Assembly (NCBI GenBank): GCA_023423535.1
Contig: JAFAFL010000137.1
Coordinates: forward strand, 482,737-546,736
Source: Pseudomonadota bacterium
GTDB taxonomy: Bacteria; Myxococcota; Myxococcia; Myxococcales; Myxococcaceae
Direction of reading: 5' to 3'
Length of the DNA stretch: 64,000 nucleotides
A program made the translations under genes and the position numbers. The notes below the pieces were generated by a model. It was given only the letters and a program-made list of their open reading frames with translations. It was not told the DNA's origin and did not search any database. Positions 9,792 to 18,898 of this stretch are shown here, one piece after another (the stretch's first letter is position 1; each line of letters starts with the position of its first letter).

Positions 9792-10337
9792 ATGCTCGGC
9801 ATGCCTACCCGTTACACGAACGTGCTCGCCCTGATCGTCGCCTCGATCCTGCCATCGGCGGCCACCGCGCAACGGCACGAGGCCATCGGCCCGGCGCTGC
9901 ACGAGCTGCGGCCGTCGCAGCTGGTTCTGCTCGAGAAGAGCCCGTTTCCACACGGCCCCGCGCCTGGGCGAGCGTGGCTGATCTACGTCTCCGCCGGACT
10001 TCCGCCGCCGCAGGACGAGGTCGGGCCCGTGGCGTACCTCGAGTACCTTCCGTGCACGAACGCGGGCGGCCTCTGGGGCGTTCGCGACTCCGCGTGGCTC
10101 TGCCCGGAGCCGAAGGGCGAGCGCGGCACCTTCTGGATCGCCGACGGAGGATTCCGCCCCGGCTCGCCTGAGTCGATGCCGGAGTTCGCCCACGAACGAG
10201 GGGCGGCGCTGACGGTGCGGCGGCCATCTGCTGGAGCACCGTGGCGCGCCCTCGATGTGTCGGACGTCAACGCGCGGGTGCGTGGCTTCTACTTCGACCT
10301 GTACGTCAGCTCGCAGGAGCCCGCGCGCCGTCCGTGA
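9792..10337 (+). CDS. Small secreted hypothetical protein
   Basis: A protein of about 181 residues with an N-terminal signal peptide (TRYTNVLALIVASILPSAATAQ, cleavage after ATA) and no recognised domain. The mature part is rich in aromatics and contains two Cys about 22 residues apart that could form a disulphide. The start could be the ATG at 9792 or the one at 9801; neither has a strong ribosome site, and the second gives the more usual signal peptide. It converges with the lytic transglycosylase gene, 14 nt apart. Confidence 0.6.
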   Translation: MLGMPTRYTNVLALIVASILPSAATAQRHEAIGPALHELRPSQLVLLEKSPFPHGPAPGRAWLIYVSAGLPPPQDEVGPVAYLEYLPCTNAGGLWGVRDSAWLCPEPKGERGTFWIADGGFRPGSPESMPEFAHERGAALTVRRPSAGAPWRALDVSDVNARVRGFYFDLYVSSQEPARRP

Positions 10338-10351
10338 CCGTGACCAGAAAC

Positions 10352-12544
10352 TTAGAACGCCACGCCCTCCGCCCTCGGCTCCGGAATGGTCAGCGGCATG
10401 TACGCGACCTTCTCCGGCGCCTCGTAGAGCGACTGGTAGAGGTGGTAGTCGCCCATCACGGTCTTCACGTAGCCGCGGGTCTCCTTGAAGGGGATGAGCT
10501 CCACGAAGAGGTCGAGCGGCAGGGAGCCGTTCGTCTTCACCCAGCCCATCACCGCGTTGGGCCCGGCGTTGTAGGCGGCGGCGACCAGCGCGGGATGGCC
10601 GAACCGCTCCTTCAGCTTCCCGAGGTACCAGGCGCCGTACCGGATGTTCACCTCGGGCGAATACAAAGCGTCCGGCGCCGGCGGCGTCTCTCCGAGCTGA
10701 CGGGCGATCTCGCGAGCGGTGGGCGGGATGACCTGCATCAGCCCTCGCGCATCGGCTCCGGAGGTGACCTCCGGCCGGAACGCGCTCTCCCTCCGCATGA
10801 TCGACCACACCAGCCAGCGTGGAACGGAAGACGCGGACGCCTCGCGCTCCACCGCATGCCGGTAGGCGAGGGGATACATGAGCGACACCGCCTCGGGCCG
10901 CTTCTCCGCCAGCGCCGCGCCCCACAGGTTCCGCACCGCGAGCTTGTACGCGTGCCCGTACGCGCCGATCCCTGCCAGCGCGTGTCCCCATCTCACCGAA
11001 GGGTCCACGCCCTTCACGCCGGACAGCCGGGTCTCGACCTCGAGGTGCGCGTCCCGGAACAGGCCTACGGACGAGAGACGCTGCGCGACGGCCAGCTCCG
11101 CGGGCACCGCCACGTCCTCCCGCGCGCGAGGCCGCTCCTCCGGACCGAACGCCACCGGCACCGGCGCGCCCAGCTCACCGAGCCGCACGCCCGCCAGCGC
11201 ACCGTAGAAGGTCTGCCCGTGCAGCTGCGCGACCTGCGAATACGCCGCCACGTTGTCCTGCGCCTTCGCCCCGCCGAGCTGTCCCGATCGGGCGCTCCAG
11301 TACCGCGCCTGCGGTACCAGCGCCGAACGTCCATGCTTCTGCACGAGGTCCCCGAGCACGGTGCGCGCGCCCTGCCACTGCTCGGCGCGAAGGTGCGACA
11401 GCGCGCGGAACCAGAGGACCTCGTCTAGGCGGCCGGAGGTGGGGAAGCGCTCGCCGAACAGGATGAACGTGTCCACCGCCTCCTTCGTCTCCCCCTGCTG
11501 CAGCGCGATCCAGCCGGCGAGGTAGAGCGCGTCCTCGGCCGGCCGCTCCTGGCCGAACTCGTCCGCCACCGCCCGCATCAGCGCCTTCGCCCTCGGCCTG
11601 TCGCCGGCCCTGAGCGCACGTCGCGCCCGCGTCATGGCGGCATCCGCGGCGATCGCCTTCGGGCCCTTCATCGCCCGCCCGACCGCCTCGTCGCCCTTCG
11701 CGTCGTCACCCAGCGCGTAGTGCGCCTGCGCCTGGACGAGCGCGAGCACCGGCGCCTTCGCCGCGCCCTTGAACTCCTTCAGCGCGCCGAGCGACTCCAG
11801 CTCCGCCAGCGCCTCCTTCGCGCGACCCGCGTCGAGCAGCGCCCGCGCGCGTCCGAGCCGCTGCTCTCCCGTCGGCCGCCACGCAGGCTTCAGCTTCCCC
11901 AGCTCCGCCCACGCCTCTTCGCCCAGCGGATGCGCCGGATGGCGCAGCGCGAGCAGCACCCGGTCCGCCTGCGCGTCGGCCTTCTTTCCCGCGGCGAGAC
12001 GAGCCCGAAGGCGGAGGTGCAGGAGCTCCGGCGTCTGCGCCCGAGCGGTCTGCTCGATGATCGGCAGCGCCGCCCTGGCGTCACCGCTCTGCAGCAGCGC
12101 CTCGCCGTACCTCGCCCGCGCGCGCGAGGAGAGGGAAGGGGGCCCGCGCTTCTGCGCCTCGGCGAAGGCCACCGCCGCCTCAGCGTACCGGCGCGAGTAG
12201 AAGAGCGCCTGGCCCCGGTAGAAGGCGTGCCAGGCCTCGAGGCCGGCCGGCGCCGGCGCCTGGTCGAGCACCCGGAGCGCCTCTCCCGCGTCGCCCTCGC
12301 TGAGGGTGAGAAAGCCCTCCAGCAGCGTCAGCTCCGGAAGCCTCGCGCAGGCGGGCGTCGCACTCGCACAGGCGGCGCGTTCGGCGGTGGCGAGGCTTCG
12401 GGCGTCAGGCGCGTGCAGCCGGACGGCCTCGCGGAGCTTGTCGCCCTGGGCCCATGTCGAAAGGGGAACAGTCAGACCGAAAAGCACTACCCCCAGCGCG
12501 CAGGTCCGCCTCCACCCCATCCGCCCGCTCTCACTCTGGCGCAT
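10352..12544 (-). CDS. Soluble lytic murein transglycosylase (SLT family, TPR-like N-terminus)
   Basis: Periplasmic enzyme cleaving the MurNAc-GlcNAc bond of peptidoglycan to form 1,6-anhydro ends. From the ATG at 12544 the product is about 730 residues, near E. coli Slt70 size. It has a signal peptide (RRTCALGVVLFGLTVPLSTWAQ), a long Ala-rich helical superhelix with TPR-like repeats, and a C-terminal SLT domain. In that domain the catalytic Glu is in RRESAFRPEV, followed by GLMQVIPPTAREIA and AAYNAGPNAV. GGAGGGG lies 4 nt before this ATG; the in-frame upstream codons have no site and would put a long extension before the signal peptide. Transcribed alone, divergent from the small Cys gene. 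Confidence 0.92.
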   Translation of the reverse strand: MRQSESGRMGWRRTCALGVVLFGLTVPLSTWAQGDKLREAVRLHAPDARSLATAERAACASATPACARLPELTLLEGFLTLSEGDAGEALRVLDQAPAPAGLEAWHAFYRGQALFYSRRYAEAAVAFAEAQKRGPPSLSSRARARYGEALLQSGDARAALPIIEQTARAQTPELLHLRLRARLAAGKKADAQADRVLLALRHPAHPLGEEAWAELGKLKPAWRPTGEQRLGRARALLDAGRAKEALAELESLGALKEFKGAAKAPVLALVQAQAHYALGDDAKGDEAVGRAMKGPKAIAADAAMTRARRALRAGDRPRAKALMRAVADEFGQERPAEDALYLAGWIALQQGETKEAVDTFILFGERFPTSGRLDEVLWFRALSHLRAEQWQGARTVLGDLVQKHGRSALVPQARYWSARSGQLGGAKAQDNVAAYSQVAQLHGQTFYGALAGVRLGELGAPVPVAFGPEERPRAREDVAVPAELAVAQRLSSVGLFRDAHLEVETRLSGVKGVDPSVRWGHALAGIGAYGHAYKLAVRNLWGAALAEKRPEAVSLMYPLAYRHAVEREASASSVPRWLVWSIMRRESAFRPEVTSGADARGLMQVIPPTAREIARQLGETPPAPDALYSPEVNIRYGAWYLGKLKERFGHPALVAAAYNAGPNAVMGWVKTNGSLPLDLFVELIPFKETRGYVKTVMGDYHLYQSLYEAPEKVAYMPLTIPEPRAEGVAF

Positions 12545-12832
12545 CCGCCCCTCCGTCACCTGACGAACCATCAACTGTCCCCGGGGGCCGGTTTGACTCG
12601 CGAACGCGCCCCGCCCTAAACCACGCCGCGTCCGCACTCCATCCCCTCCAGTCGGCCTCTGCAGCATTCGCAGAGCGGTTTGGATCCATTAGCAGAAGCG
12701 ATCAGGTGGGGTGGTGTCGGGTTGTGTTCAGCGGTTGACCGTCGGTAGTGTCCGCCCGCTTTCCGGCAACTTAGGAGAGCGAGTGGGTGTTCCCAGGCAC
12801 GGGGGGGATGCATCCAAGGGAGGGCTGTGTCT

Positions 12833-13069
12833 ATGAAGCCGTGTCCAGCTGATCTGCCGCAGACCATCAATCCCGAGGCTGGCCCGAAGAAGCCGGGCGT
12901 CGAAAGCCATCGGAATCTCAACTGCCACCACTACGACAACTGCCTCGACGAGGCGGTGCGCCGCGGCTGGCAGTCGTTCACCTGTGCGAAGTGCCCGCTC
13001 TACGCGCAGGCCGCCCCCCCGCAGGTGGGCATCGAGGCCTACGCCACCCAGCGTCGCGCGGTCATCTAG
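12833..13069 (+). CDS. Small Cys-containing cytoplasmic protein
   Basis: A 78-residue protein with no signal peptide and no named domain. The middle holds NLNCHHYDNCLDEAVRRGW followed by FTCAKC, giving four Cys plus adjacent His that could bind a metal such as zinc. The ATG at 12833 is preceded by GGAGGG at 8 nt. The roughly 290 bp between it and the divergent lytic transglycosylase gene show no other coding potential; a possible -35 (TTGACC near 12735) is the only promoter-like element I can point to. Function unknown. Confidence 0.7.
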   Translation: MKPCPADLPQTINPEAGPKKPGVESHRNLNCHHYDNCLDEAVRRGWQSFTCAKCPLYAQAAPPQVGIEAYATQRRAVI

Positions 13070-13082
13070 GCGTCACCGGGCC

Positions 13083-14147
13083 TCAGGCGCTGAGGGTCAC
13101 CACCCCGCGCCGGACCAGATCCTTCAGCGTCTCCTCGACCTCCAGCGGGGACGCCGACGCGCGGGCGATGATCTCCCGAGGCGGCAGGCGCTCCTCGCAG
13201 ATGAGGCGCGCCGTCTCCAGCCACCCGGCAGGGCCAATCTGCGTGTAGAGCGCATAGAGGTCCGGGTTCACGTCGATCCGGGTGGCGTGGACCATGAGGC
13301 TCTCGCGGACCCGGCCCTGGTTCGTCGAGAGGACCTCGATCGCGTGGGCGATGAGCGCCTCCGCATCGCGCTGAAGGTTCGGCTCCACGCTCACCGCCTG
13401 CGGAACGAAGCGCCCCTGCACGCCGCGCGAGGCGATGAAGGCGGTGAAGGCCTTTTCCCGCTCCGCCACGTGCCGGCCGGACTGGGCCACCGCGTGCACC
13501 GGTTGTCCGCCGCTGAAGGTGAGCCGGTAGCCCGCCCAGTCGTCCGCGCCCTCGAGGATCCCCGTCAGCCGCAGCGCCGCGCACTGCCGGACCACCCACT
13601 GCGGCCCGAGCGCGCCCACCGGAATCGCCACCGGACCCCTCGATGAGAGCGCGACCTTCGCCTGCCGCCGCGGCTCGAGCAGCGAGCGCACGTGCGCCGC
13701 CAGCGCCTCCAGTCGCGTGCTCTTCGACAGGTAGGCTTGGGCGCCCGCGTCCAGTGCCCGGAGGCTCTCGCGGTAGTCGTCGTGCGCCGAGAGGAAGGCG
13801 ACCGGCAACTCGCGGGTGCGGTAGTCGTCGCGCAGCACGCGCAGGAGCCCCCAGCCGTCGAGCCTCGGCATGTTGAGGTCCGCCACCACCGCCTCGAAGG
13901 GCGCGGCGAGCGCGGCCTGGTAGCCCTCCATGCCGTCCTCCGCCACCGTCACGTCGAAGCCGTGCTTGCGGAAGAGGATGCCCAGCATCCGGGCCAGGGC
14001 CTCGTCGTCGTCCACGAGGAGGATGGGCTGCCGCGCGCGCAGGCCGACCGGGACCTCGATCTCGCCGGTGACGATGTCGCCCATCTCGAGGGTGACCACC
14101 ACCTCGTCTCCGTCCTCGCCCGCTCCGCCGTCGTCTCGTCCCGTCAT
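13083..14147 (-). CDS. Response regulator with REC and DUF4388-type domains
   Basis: About 354 residues. An acidic N-terminal tail of about 40 residues precedes a receiver domain (about 40-160) with the acidic cluster VDDDE, the phospho-acceptor Asp in VVADLNMP, a Ser in FLSAHD and the conserved Lys in YLSKST. The rest resembles DUF4388 (starting near SSRGPVAIPVGALGPQW) plus a small winged-helix-like end. This layout is common in delta-type proteobacteria, where phosphorylation controls protein contacts rather than DNA binding. No histidine kinase is adjacent. The ATG at 14147 has GAGGGG 5 nt upstream; a GTG two codons earlier is possible. Confidence 0.88.
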   Translation of the reverse strand: MTGRDDGGAGEDGDEVVVTLEMGDIVTGEIEVPVGLRARQPILLVDDDEALARMLGILFRKHGFDVTVAEDGMEGYQAALAAPFEAVVADLNMPRLDGWGLLRVLRDDYRTRELPVAFLSAHDDYRESLRALDAGAQAYLSKSTRLEALAAHVRSLLEPRRQAKVALSSRGPVAIPVGALGPQWVVRQCAALRLTGILEGADDWAGYRLTFSGGQPVHAVAQSGRHVAEREKAFTAFIASRGVQGRFVPQAVSVEPNLQRDAEALIAHAIEVLSTNQGRVRESLMVHATRIDVNPDLYALYTQIGPAGWLETARLICEERLPPREIIARASASPLEVEETLKDLVRRGVVTLSA

Positions 14148-14177
14148 GGTCACCCCTCGGCTCGTTGCGCCGACCCT

Positions 14178-15689
14178 TCAGTGTGGCGCCGCGTAGATCA
14201 CCACGATCCAGTACTTGCCCGCGCCGTAACGCTTCGAGTCTCCCCGAGCCATCCCCACGCCGACGAGCGCGTTCTCCTTCGCGCCGGTGGCTTTCGTCAC
14301 CTGCACCAGGGAAGGGCTGTCGGCGACGAAGAAGTCGATCGACGCGCCCTTCACCTCGCTGAGCGCCTCGAACACGCGCTCGTGGAGGTTCGAGCCCGGC
14401 AGGTCCGCCCGGGGCTCCTCCGCCCGTAACGCCCTCCGCGCGTGGTCCGCCGCCAGCCGCTCCAGCTCCGCCACCCGTCGCAGCGACGAGAGCCCGCGGT
14501 CGCGCCGCCCCGCATCGAGCACCGCGTAGGCATCCGCGAGCGGGTCGCCGGTCTCCTGCAGCGGCTCGACGAAGATCTGGGTGAGCAGCACCCGACGGGA
14601 GCCCTCCGGTCCCTTCGCCTCCGCGAGCCCGATGCCCACCGCGGTCCACTTCGACTCGAGGATGTTCTTTCGGTGTCCGGGGCTGTGCTCGAGGCCGAAG
14701 TGCGCGGCCAGCGGACCGCCCGCCATCCCGAGGTTCTCGCCCGCGGTGCGGAAGCCGTAGCCCGCGTCGCGCAGCCGCTGACCGACCGCGCTGCCGTCCG
14801 GCGCCACGTGCGCGAAGAAGTTCTCCTTCGCCATCTGCGCGCTGTAGCCGTCCGCCACCGCCGTGACCTTCGGATCGAGCCTCACCGGCCTGAGCCCATG
14901 CGCGGCGCGCAGCGCGTTGATCCTCTCGAGGATCTCCTTTCGCGCCGCCTCCGGATTCGAGGGCTCCTCTCCCAGCGGCGCGTCCCTGCGCACCGGCCGC
15001 TCGCCCACGTCGGCGAAGAAGAGGGCGGTCACCTCCGGGCCCGAAGGCCCTCGCCCGAGCACCTCCACCGTGTGCCGGCCTTCGGTGCGCAGCGAGATGT
15101 CCGCGCAGAAGGCACCCTCCCTGCGGCGCTCCACCCGCGGCCGCACCACCCGGCCCGAAGGGAGCGTCACGTACACCTCCGGCTGACCGAACGGCGTCTC
15201 CAGCCGCCCGCAGAGCGCCCTCGGCGAAGAGGGCCCCTCCTGCGACCGCGCGAAGGGCTGCAGCGTCATCCGGCGCTGCGCAAAGAGGACCACCACCGCC
15301 GCGATCTTGCCGCGCGTGGCCACGCCCACCCCGAGGTGACTGGCCGGCTCGTCCGCGAAGTCCCGCCGGCCCTCCAGCGCCTTCACCGGCTCCGCGTGCG
15401 GGGTGCCCTTGATGATCACCGCCTTCGGTGACGGGTCGTGGCCGCCGGCGTCGGAGACCGCCTCGGTGAGGGTGACGAGGTCCGCCGCCGCGCGCGCGTT
15501 CTGCTCCAGTGCCACCTGCGCGAGCTCCCGCGCGGCCCGGCTGAGAACAGCGTCCCGCGCCGGCGTGCGGCGTCCCACCCGTTCGAACTCGGCGACGACC
15601 GTGCGGTAGGCGCGATCCTCCAGCTCCGAGCCCGAGGCGCTCGGCGACGAGGTCCCCAGCAGCGCGGCCGCGAGCAGGGCAGCGATCAC
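14178..15689 (-). CDS. CAP/SCP-domain secreted protein
   Basis: A 503-residue exported protein. An N-terminal signal peptide (IAALLAAALLGTSSPSASG) is followed by about 240 residues with no recognised domain, then a CAP (SCP/PR1-like) domain from about residue 255. Markers are RINALRAAHGL, FFAHVAPDGS, the GENLGMAGG turn, and HSPGHRKNILES with the family His/Glu residues. Bacterial CAP proteins are secreted or wall-associated with mostly unknown activity. The GTG start overlaps the TGA of the DciA-like gene (GTGA), so translation is probably coupled. A further 120 residues follow the CAP domain. Confidence 0.87.
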   Translation of the reverse strand: MIAALLAAALLGTSSPSASGSELEDRAYRTVVAEFERVGRRTPARDAVLSRAARELAQVALEQNARAAADLVTLTEAVSDAGGHDPSPKAVIIKGTPHAEPVKALEGRRDFADEPASHLGVGVATRGKIAAVVVLFAQRRMTLQPFARSQEGPSSPRALCGRLETPFGQPEVYVTLPSGRVVRPRVERRREGAFCADISLRTEGRHTVEVLGRGPSGPEVTALFFADVGERPVRRDAPLGEEPSNPEAARKEILERINALRAAHGLRPVRLDPKVTAVADGYSAQMAKENFFAHVAPDGSAVGQRLRDAGYGFRTAGENLGMAGGPLAAHFGLEHSPGHRKNILESKWTAVGIGLAEAKGPEGSRRVLLTQIFVEPLQETGDPLADAYAVLDAGRRDRGLSSLRRVAELERLAADHARRALRAEEPRADLPGSNLHERVFEALSEVKGASIDFFVADSPSLVQVTKATGAKENALVGVGMARGDSKRYGAGKYWIVVIYAAPH

Positions 15690-15988
15690 TTCGGCTCCAC
15701 CGCTTCGAACACCAACCGCGTCACCGCGCCCGCCCCGAGCTTCTGGGCCAGCCGGGCGAGGATCTCCTCCGACTCCGCGGTCAGCGCCTGCGCCCAGCGG
15801 GGGCTCTCCACCTCCACCACCAGGGTCTTGTTCTCCAGCCAGCGCGGGCGGGAGTGTTTCGCCGAGACCTCGCCCACCGCCTCTTCCCAGAGGGGGCGCA
15901 GCGGACCTGCCTCGCCGCGGTCGCGGGCCATCCGGAGGAGGACCTGGGGGAGCAGTGCGCTCGCCGGCAAAAACGCCTTCCGCTTCAT
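15686..15988 (-). CDS. DUF721/DciA-like protein
   Basis: A 100-residue basic protein resembling the DUF721 family, seen in PLWEEAVGE, HSRPRWLENKTLVVEV, SPRWAQALTAESEEIL and LGAGAVTRLVFEAV. Family member DciA loads the replicative helicase DnaB in many bacteria; whether this copy does so cannot be told from sequence. The ATG at 15988 begins the conserved region and has GGAGG 12 nt upstream. The frame stays open about 120 codons further upstream, but that stretch is Ser/Pro-rich and unlike the family. The stop overlaps the start of the CAP gene by GTGA. Confidence 0.75.
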   Translation of the reverse strand: MKRKAFLPASALLPQVLLRMARDRGEAGPLRPLWEEAVGEVSAKHSRPRWLENKTLVVEVESPRWAQALTAESEEILARLAQKLGAGAVTRLVFEAVEPK

Positions 15989-16148
15989 GTGCGCCAGCGT
16001 CCTCCGGGGCTCTTCAGCCGACAAGCACGGATGCCCTGAAGGTAGATGTGCGCTGACGGCGGCACCCTGGCTACCTGCCTTGACTTTCAAGGGCCTGCTC
16101 CGTTGAATGCCCGGCCTTTCCTGGGCCGAACCACTGGAGTCAACACGA

Positions 16149-18794
16149 ATGAGAGTACAGACGCGTCTGGCGCTTTTCGCCAGCCTCGCCGCGGGCGCAA
16201 TTGCCCTGTCGGCTTGTGGCGGCGGTGAGGGTGAGGGCGACGGCGGGGTCGATTCCGGCACCGCCTGCGACCCCCGCACCGAGACCTGCGAGTGCATCGG
16301 AGACGAGGACTGCCCCGGCGACGGGCTGTTCTTCTGCAACACCACGTCCTTCACCTGTCAGCCGGCCTGCCGCTCGAAGGCGGACTGTACCGCCGAGGCC
16401 CGCGGCGAGTTCGCGCTGGACTTCTGCTCCGGCAACCTCGGCTGCGTGTGCGACGAGGGCACCTGCATCGCGTCGCTCTGCTCGGCGGACGCGGACTGCG
16501 GCTCCACCTCCGTCTGCCGCAACGGCGCCTGCGTGGCCGCCCCGGCCGCTGCCTCGGCGCAGAAGTGCCAGATCACCCCTGACTTCGCGATCGTGAAGGA
16601 GGGCCAGCCGGCGCAGTTCTGGGTGTCCTTCTGGAGCGCGGACAACCAGCCGGTGGTGCTGAAGGACGGCATCACCTGGAGCGCTGCCTCGGACCGCGTG
16701 GCCGCCCCGATGTCGAACGGCACCTCGGCCTCCTTCAACGGTCTGACCGCGGGTGACGCGAACCAGGCGGTGAAGGTGACCGCGGGCTCGGCGGAGTGCT
16801 TCGCCACCGTGCGCACCCTCAGCGCCAACGTGACCTCCACCGACCTGCGGGTGACGGTGATCAACGAGCTGACCGGCCGCCCGGTGGAGGGCGCCACGGT
16901 GCTCCTGTCGAACCCGGCGAACGGCAGCGCCATCGGCAGCCCGGCGCAGACCGCGGCGAACGGCTCGGTGTCGATCGACTTCGGCGGCAACGCCAACGTG
17001 ACCGCCACCGCGTTCCACAAAGACTACACCTACGTGTCGGTGGTGAACTACCCGACGAGCGGCAGCCGCGACCTGATGATCGCCGTCCGCCGCAATCAGG
17101 TGGACAAGTACGGCGGCTACAAGGGCACCTTCAACAAGGTCCCGACCACGCCGAACGTGCACGCGGGCATCGCGGGCATGAGCATCCCCGGCGCGGTGAC
17201 GGACCTCTCGGTGACGCAGCTGCTCGGCCACAGCGTGCCGACGGACGTGAAGATCGGCTCGGCGATCAACCAGGAGGACGTGCCGCTCCCCGCGGGCGTG
17301 TTCCTCCACTTCAGCGAGCAGGACATCAAGAAGGAGATCAGCGCCCAGGGCGTGGCCGGCGTCTGCACCAGCGAGCTCTCCGGCGTGGGCGATGCCGAGG
17401 CGGCGATCCGCGCGGGCGACTGCGGGACCCGGACGGCGTGGGCGCTGGCGGGTGACGTTCCCATCGGCGAGCTGCCGATCGACGCGGTGGCCGGTGGCCT
17501 CGACAACATCGACTTCGGCAAGGTGCTCTCGCGGATCATCCCGATCTTCCGCCGCTTCTCCTCGTCGGTGCAGCGCGACGTGCAGTTCCGCCTGCAGCCG
17601 GTGGCGAACCCGGAGGACCCGGACTTCAGCAACACGGCGCACTTCACCCCGAACGTGGATCACGAGTTCGGCCAGATGCCGCTGGGCTTCGCCTTCGCGG
17701 TCGCGGTGCCGGACCTCCCGCAGTTCCGCAACCAGTACGTGGACGGCGTGCTGCTGCTCGGCGGCGCGGACGTGAAGGGCCGCGGCGTGGTGCCGCTCGG
17801 TCTGGCGGCGGGCGTGAACACGAAGGCGCCGCAGGACAGCAAGCTCGACGCGCAGGAGCCGCTGCCCGCGGGTCAGGTGCTCATGCGCATGGCGCCCACC
17901 CACCACGGCCTCGAGGGCTCGCAGTACGCGATCACCGCGCTGGCCGTCTCGCTGCAGAGCGTGAACGACGCGTCGGCGGGCCTCGCGGTGTCGGCGCTGT
18001 ACCACCGGCTGGCGGAGAACAAGCTCGTGTTCGACCCGAAGGGCGAGACGCCGGTGCAGCTGTCCGGCCAGTTCCTCAACTTCCCCGAGGGCGCGCGCTA
18101 CAACTTCGTCAACACCGCCCAGGGCGGCCTTGCGGCGCGGACCTTCCGCTTCGTGGGCGGCAAGGACCTCACGGCGGCGAGCGTCATCCGGGTGCAGTTC
18201 ACGGATCTGGGCGAGCGCCGCTGGGTGGCGGTGGCCTCGCCGGCGGACGCGGCGGCGGGCTTCGTGCTGCCCACGCCCCCCATGTCCATGCGTGACCGGA
18301 CCTTCCGGACGAGCAACACCATGGGCGAGCGCAGCGACGTGCTCGTGCAGGCGCTGCAGCTGCGGAACGGGACGACGAACGTGACCTTCGCGAACCTCGT
18401 GGAGGCCAACGGGACGAACATGGACCGCTTCGGCGACTTCATGACCGCGTTCAGCGCGATCGACTACGGCCGCCCGGAGATCTCCTGGGTGACCCCGACC
18501 GAGGGCGCTTCCGTGGCCGCGGGCTCCACGCTGCGGATCGACGTGTCGAACATCCGCGTCGGCACCGCGATGGGCGACGACGGCGTGATCGAGATCACCT
18601 TCGGCGGCGGCGCTTCGGCGGGCTGCACCGCGGTGACGATCAACCAGGACGCGTCCGGCGGTAAGGGCGAGCTCTCCGCGGCGCTGCCGTCTGGCTGCAC
18701 CGGCACCGGCGTGCAGATGACCGCCACGCTCCGCAACGGCTCGGGCCCCGTCCAGCCGGCGGTGGCGAAGACGATCACGGCGAACATCAACTAG
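16149..18794 (+). CDS. Large Cys-rich lipoprotein with Ig-/carboxypeptidase-regulatory-like domains
   Basis: An 881-residue predicted outer-membrane or surface lipoprotein. The signal sequence ends in a lipobox (ALSAC). Next is a Cys-rich region (about residues 30-135) of repeated C-x-S-D-x-D-C / C-x-x-G-x-C type, as in CSADADCGSTSVCRNGAC. A carboxypeptidase regulatory-like fold follows (near residue 235, NELTGRPVEGATVLL), then long beta-rich stretches to the end. No enzyme motif was seen. The ATG at 16149 gives the lipobox at the proper distance; the frame opens 42 nt earlier. A strong terminator follows, so it is probably monocistronic. The same Cys motif occurs in the lipoprotein at 32317-33972. 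Confidence 0.85.
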   Translation: MRVQTRLALFASLAAGAIALSACGGGEGEGDGGVDSGTACDPRTETCECIGDEDCPGDGLFFCNTTSFTCQPACRSKADCTAEARGEFALDFCSGNLGCVCDEGTCIASLCSADADCGSTSVCRNGACVAAPAAASAQKCQITPDFAIVKEGQPAQFWVSFWSADNQPVVLKDGITWSAASDRVAAPMSNGTSASFNGLTAGDANQAVKVTAGSAECFATVRTLSANVTSTDLRVTVINELTGRPVEGATVLLSNPANGSAIGSPAQTAANGSVSIDFGGNANVTATAFHKDYTYVSVVNYPTSGSRDLMIAVRRNQVDKYGGYKGTFNKVPTTPNVHAGIAGMSIPGAVTDLSVTQLLGHSVPTDVKIGSAINQEDVPLPAGVFLHFSEQDIKKEISAQGVAGVCTSELSGVGDAEAAIRAGDCGTRTAWALAGDVPIGELPIDAVAGGLDNIDFGKVLSRIIPIFRRFSSSVQRDVQFRLQPVANPEDPDFSNTAHFTPNVDHEFGQMPLGFAFAVAVPDLPQFRNQYVDGVLLLGGADVKGRGVVPLGLAAGVNTKAPQDSKLDAQEPLPAGQVLMRMAPTHHGLEGSQYAITALAVSLQSVNDASAGLAVSALYHRLAENKLVFDPKGETPVQLSGQFLNFPEGARYNFVNTAQGGLAARTFRFVGGKDLTAASVIRVQFTDLGERRWVAVASPADAAAGFVLPTPPMSMRDRTFRTSNTMGERSDVLVQALQLRNGTTNVTFANLVEANGTNMDRFGDFMTAFSAIDYGRPEISWVTPTEGASVAAGSTLRIDVSNIRVGTAMGDDGVIEITFGGGASAGCTAVTINQDASGGKGELSAALPSGCTGTGVQMTATLRNGSGPVQPAVAKTITANIN

Positions 18795-18817
18795 CCGTCC
18801 GTTGAAGCAATGATCCC

Positions 18818-18857
18818 GAGGGGGGAGCGCCGCGTGCGTTCCCCCCTCTTTCTTTTT
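18818..18857 (+). terminator. Intrinsic terminator after the large lipoprotein gene
   Basis: A perfect 9-bp stem, GAGGGGGGA (18818-18826) with TCCCCCCTC (18840-18848), around a 13-nt GC loop, followed by TTTCTTTTT. It lies 24 nt after the lipoprotein stop and insulates pgi. Confidence 0.88.
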
Positions 18858-18898
18858 GGGCTACAGGTTTTGGCCTCGAAATCTGGAGGGGAGCTCAC

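Noticed and set aside
12720..12735. GTTCAG upstream of the small Cys gene as a third LexA box
   Set aside because: Only the GTTCAG core matches; the other half of the consensus fails at most positions.
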